Assembly (NCBI RefSeq): GCF_002139915.1
Contig: NZ_CP018788.1
Location: 124,001-188,000 of the forward strand
Direction of reading: 5' to 3'
DNA length: 64,000 nucleotides
DNA from: Campylobacter devanensis
Lineage (GTDB): Bacteria; Campylobacterota; Campylobacteria; Campylobacterales; Campylobacteraceae
The stretch's first letter is position 1, and each line of letters starts with the position of its first letter. Under the pieces are notes generated by a model. That model was given only the letters and a program-made list of their open reading frames with translations, ran no database searches and had not been told where the DNA came from. Shown here piece after piece: positions 17,083-26,061 of the stretch. Made by a program: the position numbers and the translations under genes.

Positions 17083-17620
17083 TCCATCGCCTTATTAGAT
17101 TGTGTTTGATTTTTAAGCTATCTAGCCATTTAGCTATTATGAAATTTTCAGCCTCATCAATGCTGCTAGGCTGAGTGTAATATCCTAAAATTGGTGGAAC
17201 AATCCCAACGCCAATACTAGCAAGTTCGGCCATCTGGCGTAATGATATAGCATTTAATGGTGTTTCACGCACAGCTAGGACTAAATTTTTGCGCTCTTTT
17301 AGCATTACTGCAGCTGCTCTTAAAAGAAGATTATCGCTAATACCGCAGCTGATTTTAGCTAAAGTATTTATAGAACAAGGCGCAACTATCATAGCATCAA
17401 ACATCGCTGAGCCGCTAGCTGGAGCTGCGCTAATATCATTTATATCATAAATTTGAATTTTGCTATCAATTTTTTGGCTTAAATTCTCTTTTTGCATAGA
17501 TAGTGTAGCGTTTTGAGTTATAATTAGGTTAGTATCTACGCCTAGAGAATTTGCATTATTTGCTAGCTTGATTCCAAGGTGAGCGCCACTGGCTCCGCTG
17601 ATTGCTACTATTAGCTTCAC
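17075..17620 (-). CDS. ubiX: Flavin prenyltransferase UbiX
   Basis: A 181-aa UbiX/Pad1-family protein that attaches a dimethylallyl group to FMN to make the prenyl-FMN cofactor of UbiD-type decarboxylases. Motifs: VAISGASGAHLGIKLA (phosphate loop), MIVAPCSINTLAKISCG and LVLAVRETPLNAISLRQM. The length is normal. It starts with GTG in a GTGA overlap with the upstream glutathionylspermidine-synthase-like gene and overlaps maf downstream. No ubiD is in the window; in Campylobacter the partner is usually elsewhere, in the menaquinone pathway. Confidence 0.92.
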   Translation of the reverse strand: MKLIVAISGASGAHLGIKLANNANSLGVDTNLIITQNATLSMQKENLSQKIDSKIQIYDINDISAAPASGSAMFDAMIVAPCSINTLAKISCGISDNLLLRAAAVMLKERKNLVLAVRETPLNAISLRQMAELASIGVGIVPPILGYYTQPSSIDEAENFIIAKWLDSLKIKHNLIRRWNG

Positions 17621-18792
17621 TCTATTATATGTCCTACGAATTTAGAGTAATTATCTATTATATCTTTACCTTTTCTAAAGCCTAGAGCGCACCCTTCAAA
17701 GGCAAAAAACATTCCAGCTTGATAGCTATCGCCGTTTTCATCTTTAGCAAAATCAGCAAACTCTTGATATAAAAATTTGCCACTTGCATACTCTCCATCA
17801 TTTTGTATCTCTATGCTACCATCGCTATTTATTATAGATACATTTGCACCCTCTCTGGCTAAAAATGGCTTTTTGACCTGTTTTTTACCCTTTAATGGCT
17901 CAAAGCTTGATTCTAGAAGTAGCGGATGATTAGGATATAAATCCCATAAAATTTTCATAATTCCTTTACTTTGAAATAATAAAGTATAGGCTGGATTTAA
18001 GATTATAGCCTTTTGGTTTTTGATTATGTTTTTTATGATTAGTGCTAGGTCGCTCTCATCAATAGCAATCATCTCCCATGGAATTAGTTTAAACCAATAC
18101 TCCCAGTTTTGCTCATTCCAAAATATCCCATTTTCATCATCAAAGCTCACTTCGCTAGCAAAGGCAAAATCACACTCAAATCCAGCATCTCTAGCTGCAG
18201 ATTCTAGCAATCTTGTAGTATTTTCATCTTCAACACTTCCGGCTATAGAGCTAAAGAGAATCTTCCAACCTTCATAATATTCATCAAATGCGCTAGTATC
18301 TTCTTGAAGCGTTACAAGGCGTTTGAAATTCTCTACTAAAGCCTCATATACATCATTAAACTGAGCTGCTTCATCAAGATTGTTAAATTTAAGCATTGCC
18401 CATTGGATTATTGCTGTTTCAAAAAGACTCGTAGGCGTATCGGCGTTAAATTCAATTAATTTAATAGGCTTACCATCTACGCCACCAGCTAAATCAAATC
18501 TACCATAAATATGCCAATGAACATCATTTTCCCAGCTAGCTTTAATAGTATCAACTAGATTAAATGGAATCCCAAGCTCATGGAATAGATCATTATTAAT
18601 AACATACTCAGCAGCCGCTACATACATATCATATAGCTCATTTGTCGCTTCATAAAAGGCCTCGGCTTCATCTTGGGTTATGCTTACTAGCTCATTAGAT
18701 ATATATCTGCTACCATCAAGATCGGTATGCCAGCCAAATCCGATACTCTCTAAATATCCATTATCAAGTGGTTTAATTTTTTTAAGCTTCAC
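17617..18792 (-). CDS. Glutathionylspermidine synthase-family ATP-grasp protein
   Basis: A 391-aa protein of the GSP_synth/YgiC/YjfC family, which has the ATP-grasp C-N ligase fold of the synthetase half of E. coli Gss but no amidase half. Characteristic segments are ENDVHWHIYGRFDLAGG, LIEFNADTPTSLFETA, AREGANVSIINSDG and GMFFAFEGCALGFRKG. The natural substrate of the stand-alone proteins is unclear. The start is GTG 18792 behind AAAGGAC, and a TATAAT-like box is present about 40 bases further upstream. It is first in a tight three-gene unit with ubiX and maf. Confidence 0.82.
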   Translation of the reverse strand: MKLKKIKPLDNGYLESIGFGWHTDLDGSRYISNELVSITQDEAEAFYEATNELYDMYVAAAEYVINNDLFHELGIPFNLVDTIKASWENDVHWHIYGRFDLAGGVDGKPIKLIEFNADTPTSLFETAIIQWAMLKFNNLDEAAQFNDVYEALVENFKRLVTLQEDTSAFDEYYEGWKILFSSIAGSVEDENTTRLLESAARDAGFECDFAFASEVSFDDENGIFWNEQNWEYWFKLIPWEMIAIDESDLALIIKNIIKNQKAIILNPAYTLLFQSKGIMKILWDLYPNHPLLLESSFEPLKGKKQVKKPFLAREGANVSIINSDGSIEIQNDGEYASGKFLYQEFADFAKDENGDSYQAGMFFAFEGCALGFRKGKDIIDNYSKFVGHIIE

Positions 18793-19017
18793 TTTTGTCC
18801 TTTTAATAGATTGATTTTAAATGCTTATTATATTTTAATAAATTAAATTTGAGCTATATTTTATAAATGATTTTACTATAGTTTTTTATCATTGTAAGGA
18901 GTCTAAAAAGTGTGGTAATTTGTAGCAACAATCAAATATTTTACTTATTTTTATATTAAATCTAAATTTTATATAAAATTTACTGAATTTAGATAATAAT
19001 ATTTAATTTTGCTAAAT

Positions 19018-20409
19018 TTAGGCTCTCTTTTTTATCTCAAGTCTCTCAAAGTCAAACTCATCAGGGTGATTTATAGCATAATTAAACTTATTTCTATCAA
19101 TTTTTTTATCCCAGATTCCTACGATTAGACAAGCGACTGCATTGCCACAGAGATTTCCCACCGCACGCATCTCACTCATAAATTTATCAACCCCAAGTAG
19201 CACCGTCACAGTTACCACAGGTATGACATCATGCATAGAACCAAGCGTCCCAGCTAACACCACAAATCCAGATCCCGTTACGCCCACAGCGCCCTTACTA
19301 GTAACCATTAAAATCAGTAAAATACTAAGCAAATGTGAAAAACTAAGCTCTATATCAAAAGCTTGAGCCAAAAATATAACGCAAGATGATAGATAAATAT
19401 TTGTACAATCTAGGTTAAAAGAGTAGCCAAAAGGGGTGATTACGCCGACGCAGCCTTTGTGAATTCCGGCACTTTCTAGCTTTTTCATAAGTGGAGCTAA
19501 GGCGACTTCGCTTGAGCTAGTAGCGAAGACAACTAGCACCTCTTTTGCGATAAAGCGCATAAATTTAAATATATTTACCTTAGCTAAGTAGCAAATCACG
19601 CCAAGCACAACAAAGATAAATATCAAACACGATACTAGCATAGTCCCAAGCAGACTTAGCATACCAATGAGACTCTCAATCCCAAATTTACCGATGAGAT
19701 AGGCCATCGCACAATACGCCGCTAAAGGGCTAAGCCACATAAAAATACTAAGGATTTTTAGCACCCAGTGTTGGGCTTTTTCAATAGGTTTTATGAAAAA
19801 ATCTTTAATTTTCTTTGGTGCGAAGCTTAACGCAATTGCTGAAATTAAAGCCATGAAAAGCACTTGAAGTGTATTAGCTTTGATAAATGGGGTGATAACG
19901 ATACTTAGGGCTAAAAGGGCATTTTTAAACACACCTAAAACAAAGCCAAATCCGCTAAGCGTACTTAAATCATCATAGGCAAAAAGCGGAGTTTTTGGCA
20001 CTGCGTTTGCTAGTATCGACCAGATCGAGCCTACATCTTTTGAGACCCCAGAGAATTTCTCTACGCTACTAGGATCAAAGGAGTTAGCATCTAAATGCAT
20101 TCCTACACCAGGCTCTAATAATAGCGAACCTAAAATACCAACAGCCAAAGCCACCGTGCTAACTACTTCAAAGTATATAAAGCCCTTTAAACCTATACTT
20201 CCAAGGTCTTTCAAGCTCTCTAAACCCACAATGCCAGCAATAATAGTAAGAAAGATAATGGGCCCTACCATCCACTTTAAAATCATGATAAAATAGTCAA
20301 TTCCAAATTTACTATCAATGCCAATTTGCGGAAAAAAATAACCTACGAAAATACCAAGCACTATTGCTAAAACAACCCAAAATGCAAGATTTTTAAACAC
20401 TCCAAGCAT
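19018..20409 (-). CDS. DAACS-family dicarboxylate/amino acid:cation symporter
   Basis: A 463-aa inner-membrane transporter. Signatures of the DctA/GltP family are KWMVGPIIFLTIIAGIVGLE, the serine-rich turn ATSSSEVALAPLM, the substrate-site motif PFGYSFNLDCTNIYL (most relatives have NLDGT) and TSKGAVGVTGSGFVVLAGTL. It takes up C4-dicarboxylates or acidic amino acids together with protons or sodium, important carbon sources for Campylobacter. It is transcribed alone, with no clear partner; a 320-base region separates it from the divergent cytochrome operon. Confidence 0.88.
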   Translation of the reverse strand: MLGVFKNLAFWVVLAIVLGIFVGYFFPQIGIDSKFGIDYFIMILKWMVGPIIFLTIIAGIVGLESLKDLGSIGLKGFIYFEVVSTVALAVGILGSLLLEPGVGMHLDANSFDPSSVEKFSGVSKDVGSIWSILANAVPKTPLFAYDDLSTLSGFGFVLGVFKNALLALSIVITPFIKANTLQVLFMALISAIALSFAPKKIKDFFIKPIEKAQHWVLKILSIFMWLSPLAAYCAMAYLIGKFGIESLIGMLSLLGTMLVSCLIFIFVVLGVICYLAKVNIFKFMRFIAKEVLVVFATSSSEVALAPLMKKLESAGIHKGCVGVITPFGYSFNLDCTNIYLSSCVIFLAQAFDIELSFSHLLSILLILMVTSKGAVGVTGSGFVVLAGTLGSMHDVIPVVTVTVLLGVDKFMSEMRAVGNLCGNAVACLIVGIWDKKIDRNKFNYAINHPDEFDFERLEIKKRA

Positions 20410-20729
20410 ACTAAAACCTTAAAAAATAGAAAATTCTAGCACAATAAAACTTAAATTTAGCAAGAAATCAAGGTGAATTTCAGATATAACTATATCATCG
20501 TAAAAATCAATATCGCATTACAAATCAAAATAATTTATTATCTATGTCTTTAAAGCCATAGGCCAATCTCTGTGGTATAATCTGAAATTTCATATGAAAT
20601 CACCAAAAAATGAGTTTAATAGCAATATTATAAATATTTTTTAGCTAATTTTATAAAAATAAATTTAAATTTAACAACTGCTAAACAATTTAGACTTATA
20701 ATATTCCCTTATTATTTTAAGGAGAAATT
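20410..20729. promoter_or_regulatory. Intergenic control region between the symporter and the SHP cytochrome operon
   Basis: No gene is seen. Two arms of a perfect 10-bp inverted repeat (AATTTCAGAT at 20476-20485 and ATCTGAAATT at 20580-20589) lie 95 bases apart. The second overlaps a 14-bp palindrome (20587-20600, ATTTCATATGAAAT). A TATAAT box at 20697-20702 and AAGGAG at 20720-20725 serve the cytochrome gene. The paired arms could be binding sites for a regulator shared by the two divergent genes; this is inference. Confidence 0.4.
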
Positions 20730-21143
20730 ATGAAAAAATTAGCCCTAGTCTGTCTGTGTGCTTATGCGCTCAATGCTGCTTCGTTTAATGCGCCTATGAG
20801 TGAGTATATAACAGAGCTAAAATCCGAGGCTCTAAAGCTAGATCCAAATTTTAAAGATTTTGATGCTTTAAGGGGTGAGAAAATCTTCACAACTAAGCAT
20901 ATAGGCAAAAATTCTCAAGAGCTTTCTTGCCAAAGTTGCCATGGTAACGACCTCAAAAAAGAAGCTACCAATATATTCACTAACAAAATTATCCCACCTC
21001 TCTCGCCAAGTGTTAATCCATCTAGGCTAAGCGATGTCAAAGAGGTGAAAAAATGGCTAAAAAGAAATTTCAAAGATGTCTATTTAAGAGAGGGAACCGC
21101 CATAGAAAAGGGCGATGTCTTATACTATCTAATCAAACAATAA
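20730..21143 (+). CDS. SHP-like monoheme cytochrome c (DUF1924)
   Basis: A 137-aa secreted protein: signal peptide ending near ALNAAS, one heme-binding CQSCH at about residue 70, and the DUF1924 pattern around it (RGEKIFTTKHIGKNSQELSC, in part; SVNPSRLSDVKEVKKWLKRN). In Rhodobacter and Shewanella SHP is a high-spin heme protein that binds oxygen or NO and receives electrons from a diheme cytochrome and a membrane cytochrome b. Both partners follow directly here. TATAAT at 20697 and AAGGAG provide expression signals. Confidence 0.85.
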   Translation: MKKLALVCLCAYALNAASFNAPMSEYITELKSEALKLDPNFKDFDALRGEKIFTTKHIGKNSQELSCQSCHGNDLKKEATNIFTNKIIPPLSPSVNPSRLSDVKEVKKWLKRNFKDVYLREGTAIEKGDVLYYLIKQ

Positions 21144-21153
21144 AGGATAAAAA

Positions 21154-21651
21154 ATGAGATTTTTACTATTTGTATTTATAGCGATTTTAAGCTTAGAAGC
21201 AAAGGGGCCAGATGTAAGGCCGGTTGATAATGAGCTATATAAAAAAGAGTGTGCCACCTGTCATTACGGCTATCAGCCTGGACTTTTACCGACCCAGTCG
21301 TGGGAGTTTATAATGCAAAATTTAGAAAACCACTATGGGAGCGATGCGAGCATTGATGATGAAACGAACAAAAGCATTCTTAGCTATCTTTTGGCAAATG
21401 CTAGTCAAAATGCGATGAACTATAAAAGAAGTGCGAAAATCACAAATTCCCTAGAAAACGGCGTTTTATACAAGTCAATAACTGAAATTCCATATCATAT
21501 CAAAAAGCATAGAAAGATAGAAAAATGGATGATAACGCAAAAAGAGGTCAAAACTCTATCTAACTGCACCGCCTGTCACAAAAAAGCCGATCAAGGCATC
21601 TATGGCGATGATAGCGTGAATATACCAAATTACGGGGTTTGGCGTGATTAA
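21154..21651 (+). CDS. Diheme cytochrome c (DHC)
   Basis: A 165-aa periplasmic protein with signal peptide and two heme sites, CATCH (about residue 33) and CTACH (about residue 142). The pattern GLLPTQSWEFIMQNLENHYG-SDASID-DETN is typical of the DHC family that donates electrons to SHP. It lies between the SHP gene and the cytochrome b fusion and overlaps the latter by eight bases. Its sequence is clearly related to the C-terminal part of that fusion, so the operon encodes two DHC modules. Confidence 0.88.
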   Translation: MRFLLFVFIAILSLEAKGPDVRPVDNELYKKECATCHYGYQPGLLPTQSWEFIMQNLENHYGSDASIDDETNKSILSYLLANASQNAMNYKRSAKITNSLENGVLYKSITEIPYHIKKHRKIEKWMITQKEVKTLSNCTACHKKADQGIYGDDSVNIPNYGVWRD

Positions 21652-22738
21652 AAGCTATATTTGGAGTTTTGCGGCGAGATTTTCCCATCTTGCCTTGATA
21701 CTTAGCTTTGCTCTTGCTTATGTGTTTAGCGAATTTGATGATTTAGTGTATTTTCACGCTGCTTTTGGCGTGATATTTGGTGTGGCGATCGTATTTAGGA
21801 TAGTTTGGGGATTTGTAGGGACAAAATACTCTAAATTTAGCGATTTTAAATTCCAAGGATTAATTAGCTATTTTGGCTCATTTTTGGGTAAAAAAGAGAG
21901 ATTTATCGGTCATAATCCCGCTTCAAGTATAGCAATTATCATGATATTGGCTCTTGGATTTGTTTGTGTGGTATCTGGATTGGTGCTTTATGGAGTGGAT
22001 AAAAATAGTGGAATTTTCGCTTTTTTATACGATAGTTATGCGAAATTTGAATTTACAAAATCCATCCACGAATTATCAGCAAATACACTTTTGTTTGTAG
22101 CGATTATCCATATTTGTGGGGCTTTGATAGATAAGTTTATACACAAAAATGATTCTGTAAATTCCATGATAACAGGCTATAAGCTCACTCAAAATGATGA
22201 GAGCATAAGAGCAAATTTAGCTCAAAAAATATTTTGTTTTGTCTGGATTTTGGCTATTATCGCAATATTTTTATATATCTTTAATAAAGATAATTTTATC
22301 TTAAAATCTCACGCTTTAAAAGTAGATTATAGCGCGCAAAATGCCGTATTTGCCAAAGAGTGCGGTAGCTGCCATATGATCTATGCGCCATTTTTGTTGC
22401 CTAAAAAATCGTGGGAGATTATGATGGCAAATTTAGAAGATCACTTTGGTGATGATGCTAGTGTAGATGAAGAGACAAACAAAGAGATATTAAATTTCCT
22501 AAGATCCAATTCGGCTGAACAAAAAGGCAATAAAACAGCATTTAATATACTAAAATATGCTCAAAACGACCAAAATATCGCCATCACTCAAAATTCATAT
22601 TGGATAAAAAAGCATAGAAAAATAGATGAAAAAATATTTTCAAAGAGCGATATCAAATCCAAAGCAAATTGCGCAGCTTGTCATAAGGGGATCGAAAATG
22701 GGATAATTAGCGTGATTGAGTATGAAAAGATAAGATAA
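21644..22738 (+). CDS. Cytochrome b561-type membrane protein fused to a diheme cytochrome c
   Basis: A 364-aa protein. Residues 1 to about 230 carry four transmembrane helices with the heme-ligand histidines of a cytochrome b561/Ni-Fe-hydrogenase-type b subunit (ARFSHLAL, YFHAAFGVIFG, SIHELSANTLLFVAIIHICG). After a fifth hydrophobic segment, a periplasmic DHC domain follows with CGSCH and CAACH and the signature LLPKKSWEIMMANLEDHFG. It would carry electrons from quinol to the DHC/SHP pair. The start is GTG 21644. The fusion duplicates the module made by the preceding gene. Confidence 0.85.
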   Translation: MIKSYIWSFAARFSHLALILSFALAYVFSEFDDLVYFHAAFGVIFGVAIVFRIVWGFVGTKYSKFSDFKFQGLISYFGSFLGKKERFIGHNPASSIAIIMILALGFVCVVSGLVLYGVDKNSGIFAFLYDSYAKFEFTKSIHELSANTLLFVAIIHICGALIDKFIHKNDSVNSMITGYKLTQNDESIRANLAQKIFCFVWILAIIAIFLYIFNKDNFILKSHALKVDYSAQNAVFAKECGSCHMIYAPFLLPKKSWEIMMANLEDHFGDDASVDEETNKEILNFLRSNSAEQKGNKTAFNILKYAQNDQNIAITQNSYWIKKHRKIDEKIFSKSDIKSKANCAACHKGIENGIISVIEYEKIR

Positions 22739-22823
22739 TTTTTTAATTTAATTTAATTTAATGCTATAAATCGCCGCTTTGTTCATCTGATAGTGATAAA
22801 TTTAGAAAATAGATTTTAAACTA

Positions 22824-23120
22824 TTAAACACTTTGGGCGATTTTTTCCATCTTAACTAGTAGTTTTGATCGCTCATTATCATCTACATTTCCATATAATA
22901 GCTGATTCATCGCTTGCATAAAGTCAAATGTAGCAAAGAGTTTGGCGTCATTATTTGCCTCTTTGGTGGCATTTGAGATGGCTGAGTTTATATCGCTAGA
23001 GTTGTTTTTTATCCCTTCTAAATTTTGTAAAATTTCATCAAATTTGCCACTTTCATCAAATTTGGCTTGATTTGTGGCTATTTTTATTAATTTTGTGGTT
23101 AGCTCATTGTCTATTGTCAT
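22824..23120 (-). CDS. Small helical protein of unknown function
   Basis: A 98-aa acidic cytoplasmic protein with no signal peptide and no motif that I recognise. The predicted structure is entirely helical, with heptad-like spacing (KFDEILQNLEGIKNN, DFMQAMNQLLYGNVDD). The ATG is preceded by AAGGC. It stands alone between the cytochrome operon and a lipoprotein gene on the same strand. Coding potential is supported by the regular codon pattern and plausible start. Confidence 0.55.
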   Translation of the reverse strand: MTIDNELTTKLIKIATNQAKFDESGKFDEILQNLEGIKNNSSDINSAISNATKEANNDAKLFATFDFMQAMNQLLYGNVDDNERSKLLVKMEKIAQSV

Positions 23121-23175
23121 ATTCTAGCCTTGTATTGTGAATTTGCACAACACAAGCAAATTTTAGACCAAAATA

Positions 23176-23793
23176 TCAACCGCCAGTGGCTTGGGTTGAG
23201 CCACTTCCGCTTCCACCACCGAAAAATCCGCTTCTAGCGTTGCTACCGGCTTTTGTAGCAGAAGTTGCGGTGGAGGCTTTGTTAAAGCTATTTACACTTC
23301 TGTTGTATGCGCTTGGGTTGTTGTATGCGCCTTGGCGTGAGTTTTGGTAGGTTGGGTTATTAAAGAGTTTTGAGCCGATCCAACTACCTATGATCGCACC
23401 AGCCGCACTAGCTAGGATCGCTTCGCCTAGACCTAAGCCACCATTTCCGCTACTTAAATTTGAGTTTGTCAGACCGCTTGTGCCGGCGTCTATTTTGGCG
23501 TTTTCTTCTTGAAGAAGTTTGTCTATTTCAGCTTGGCTTAATAATCTTTCGCTCATTACGCCATTGGCATCGCTCTCACGCAAAAATACTCTAGTATCAT
23601 TGCTTGGGAATTCATCTGCTATTTTATAGCTTCCATCACTTGTTTTTTCTATAAATACGGTTGCGCCTTGTTTTTGGATAGTTTGGGCTGTGTTTGTGCT
23701 ATCAGACTCGCCACATCCTGCTAAACCAAATGCTATTATAGCGCCCACACCGCTAGCTATGCTTATATCTTTTAATCTTTTGATATGCTTCAT
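23176..23793 (-). CDS. UPF0323-family lipoprotein
   Basis: A 205-aa lipoprotein. A long N-terminal segment ends in the lipobox FGLAGCGES, followed by a small folded part (ATVFIEKTSDGSYKIADEF, RVFLRESDANG), a Gly-rich hydrophobic stretch (AILASAAGAIIGSWIGSKLF) and a low-complexity Ser/Gly/Asn tail ending GGGSGSGSTQATGG. This matches the UPF0323 lipoproteins of Campylobacter and Helicobacter, whose function is unknown. It is preceded by AAGGGTAAAG. Confidence 0.8.
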   Translation of the reverse strand: MKHIKRLKDISIASGVGAIIAFGLAGCGESDSTNTAQTIQKQGATVFIEKTSDGSYKIADEFPSNDTRVFLRESDANGVMSERLLSQAEIDKLLQEENAKIDAGTSGLTNSNLSSGNGGLGLGEAILASAAGAIIGSWIGSKLFNNPTYQNSRQGAYNNPSAYNRSVNSFNKASTATSATKAGSNARSGFFGGGSGSGSTQATGG

Positions 23794-23845
23794 CTTTACC
23801 CTTTAAATTAAAGTGAAATTATAAAAATATAGATTAAATTCAAAT

Positions 23846-24991
23846 TTAACTTATCCCATATTTTATCTTATACTCGCCAAATTCATTTTTAGCAAATATA
23901 TCTTTGTTATAGTGTTTTTCTATAATTTGCCAAAATTTGGATTTGCTAATGCCTATAAAATTACAAAAATCCTCCACACATCTAGGGTCTAGTGCGTGGT
24001 CTCTCTCTTTGACTAGCTTTATTGCTTTATCTCTACTCATCAGTCCATATCTAACTAGCCTAGCAGCGTAGTCAGTAGCCATGGCGTGGCCAAATTTAGG
24101 ATATTTCATCCAAGCATGGACGATATATGCTACGCTATCTACTTGATCGAAATCCTCTACAGTGTGAGCTCTATCCCATTCGCTCTTTAAATCGCTAAAG
24201 CCTCTGCTTTTAGCAAAGATATAATTAGAGTATGAATTCCACTTGATAAAATAGCTTAGATATATAGGTTCAAGGCTATCTATATCCAAATTTGAGCTAT
24301 TTGGGTCATAGAATAATTGTAGATCTTTAAGGTCTATATCTACGCCACTTAAATCAATATCACTTGCTACGCCATTTAAAAATATATCTTTAGCACTTGG
24401 AGTCTCTACTGCGTCGCTACCACCATACTCGTAGCTCACATTTTCGCCATATACCAAAAGCGGAGTATTAAATTTCGCCGCCATGGCAAATGGATAACTA
24501 TATATAAGGCGATCTATATACCATGTTGGTTTGCCGTATTTTTCAAATGTGTAGAGCATTAGGGCTTTTTGGGTTTTGATATTTGGTTTTAAAGATATTA
24601 TATGACAACCAAATTCTTCGCTTAAATTTCTTAAATTACTCTTACCAGCTTTTGTCATTGTGAAGTTATCCTCAACGCTAAAAAGCACCGGATTCATCCC
24701 TAAAACCTCTTTCATTATATGGACTTGAAAGTGGCTATCCTTACCACCACTTACAGCAATAGCGCAGTCATAGTCATTTTTGCCATTTCGGCCTCTGTGC
24801 TTATCGCATAAAGCTTCAAGCTCTTTAAATCTAGATTTGTAATCGATATTTTTCTTATTTTCGTGATTTATACACGCACTACATTTAACTCTTCCATCAT
24901 CTAAGGTAGTAAATTTAATCCCCGGTCTGCTATCAGGCATAACGCAAAAATCACAATATCGCATTACCCCCCCCCTAAAATTTTTATTCAT
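23846..24991 (-). CDS. pseA: N-acetyl sugar amidotransferase PseA, start region carries a G9 tract
   Basis: A 381-aa PP-loop ATPase (372 aa from the inner ATG). Seen are MRYCDFCVMPDSRPGIKF, a second Cys pair (CSACINHENKKN), the PP-loop AVSGGKDSHFQV and LLVYGENVSYEYGG. PseA/WbpG proteins put an amidino or amino group on pseudaminic or related sugars that decorate flagellin. The outer ATG (24991) overlaps the aroC stop and is behind AAGGA. Nine G follow within ten codons, then the inner ATG at 24964, which matches the usual family start. The maf gene at 15070 is the likely user of the sugar. Confidence 0.85.
   Translation of the reverse strand: MNKNFRGGVMRYCDFCVMPDSRPGIKFTTLDDGRVKCSACINHENKKNIDYKSRFKELEALCDKHRGRNGKNDYDCAIAVSGGKDSHFQVHIMKEVLGMNPVLFSVEDNFTMTKAGKSNLRNLSEEFGCHIISLKPNIKTQKALMLYTFEKYGKPTWYIDRLIYSYPFAMAAKFNTPLLVYGENVSYEYGGSDAVETPSAKDIFLNGVASDIDLSGVDIDLKDLQLFYDPNSSNLDIDSLEPIYLSYFIKWNSYSNYIFAKSRGFSDLKSEWDRAHTVEDFDQVDSVAYIVHAWMKYPKFGHAMATDYAARLVRYGLMSRDKAIKLVKERDHALDPRCVEDFCNFIGISKSKFWQIIEKHYNKDIFAKNEFGEYKIKYGIS
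24967..24975 (-). repeat. Poly-G tract (G9 on the minus strand) in the pseA leader codons
   Basis: The tract lies between two possible starts. With G9 the outer ATG reads into pseA. With G8 the short frame ends in TAA overlapping the inner ATG (TAATG), allowing re-initiation. With G10 it runs past the inner ATG and stops a few codons later. The tract is also G-rich enough to influence ribosome binding to the inner ATG. Confidence 0.8.
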
Positions 24992-26058
24992 CTGTAAATC
25001 CTTTTTAAATTATTTAAATTTGAAGTTGCGTTTAAAAGCAACATATCAGCTATAACTAGCCTTGCCATTGCCGTAGCTACCACGCTCCCACGCACTCCAA
25101 TACATGGATCATGTCTGCCACGCAGCTGGCATATCGTCTCATCACCATTTAAATTTAGAGTTGGTTGAGCCTTAAAAATACTCGGCGTTGGCTTAAAATA
25201 GCTCTTAATCACAATATCGCTTCCATTGCTAATACCGCCTAAAATCCCGCCACAATGATTGGTTATAAAGCCACTTTTATCCATATAATCATTATTTTGA
25301 CTTCCAAGCATATTAGCCACGCTTATCCCATCTCCTATCTCTACGCCCTTTACTCCATTTATCCCCATCATAGCGCTAGCTAAGGCAGCATCAAGCTTAT
25401 TATATAGCACTTCGCCTAGTCCAGCGGGGGCGTTTTTGATGATAGTTAAAACACTAGCCCCAAGGCTATCATTAGAATTTTTGGTATTTAATATTAGCTC
25501 TTTAGCACTCTCTTCTGTGGCTTCATCAGCCCAAAAAATCTCACTAGAATTCGCAAATTCAAAGTCGATTTTATCAGCTTTTATATCGCCAATTTGCCTT
25601 ACGCAACTTTGGATATCTATATTAAATTCTCTTAAAAGCAACCCCGCAAACGCTCCACCAGCAACCCTTGCTACACTCTCTCTAGCACTACTTCTGCCAC
25701 CACCCCTATGATCTCTAATCCCAAATTTAGCAAAATATGTATAATCAGCATGCCCTGGGCGAAATAGATCTTTGATATTATCATAATCTTTGGAGTGTTG
25801 AGAGGTATTAGCCACTATAAAGCCAATAGGACAACCGGTGGTAAAACCATCATAAATTCCGCTTAAAATCTCTATCTTATCACTCTCTTTTCTTGAAGTG
25901 GCGTATTTGCCACCGGGGCGACGCCTATCAAGCTCACTTTGGATAAAGCTCATATTGACTTTAATGCCGGCTGGAATTCCATCTATAACCCCACCTATAG
26001 CTACGCCGTGACTTTCGCCAAATGTGCTTAATCTAAATTTAGTCCCAAATGTATTCAA
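24988..26058 (-). CDS. aroC: Chorismate synthase
   Basis: A 356-aa enzyme making chorismate from EPSP with reduced FMN, the last step of the shikimate pathway. Signatures: GESHGVAIGGVIDGIP, the Arg-rich RRPGGKYATSRKESD and GRSSARESVARVAGGA. It has normal length. It starts three bases after rnc ends and its stop overlaps the pseA start (ATGA). The order rnhA, rnc, aroC matches the Campylobacter arrangement known to me. Confidence 0.96.
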   Translation of the reverse strand: MNTFGTKFRLSTFGESHGVAIGGVIDGIPAGIKVNMSFIQSELDRRRPGGKYATSRKESDKIEILSGIYDGFTTGCPIGFIVANTSQHSKDYDNIKDLFRPGHADYTYFAKFGIRDHRGGGRSSARESVARVAGGAFAGLLLREFNIDIQSCVRQIGDIKADKIDFEFANSSEIFWADEATEESAKELILNTKNSNDSLGASVLTIIKNAPAGLGEVLYNKLDAALASAMMGINGVKGVEIGDGISVANMLGSQNNDYMDKSGFITNHCGGILGGISNGSDIVIKSYFKPTPSIFKAQPTLNLNGDETICQLRGRHDPCIGVRGSVVATAMARLVIADMLLLNATSNLNNLKRIYR

Positions 26059-26061
26059 TAG

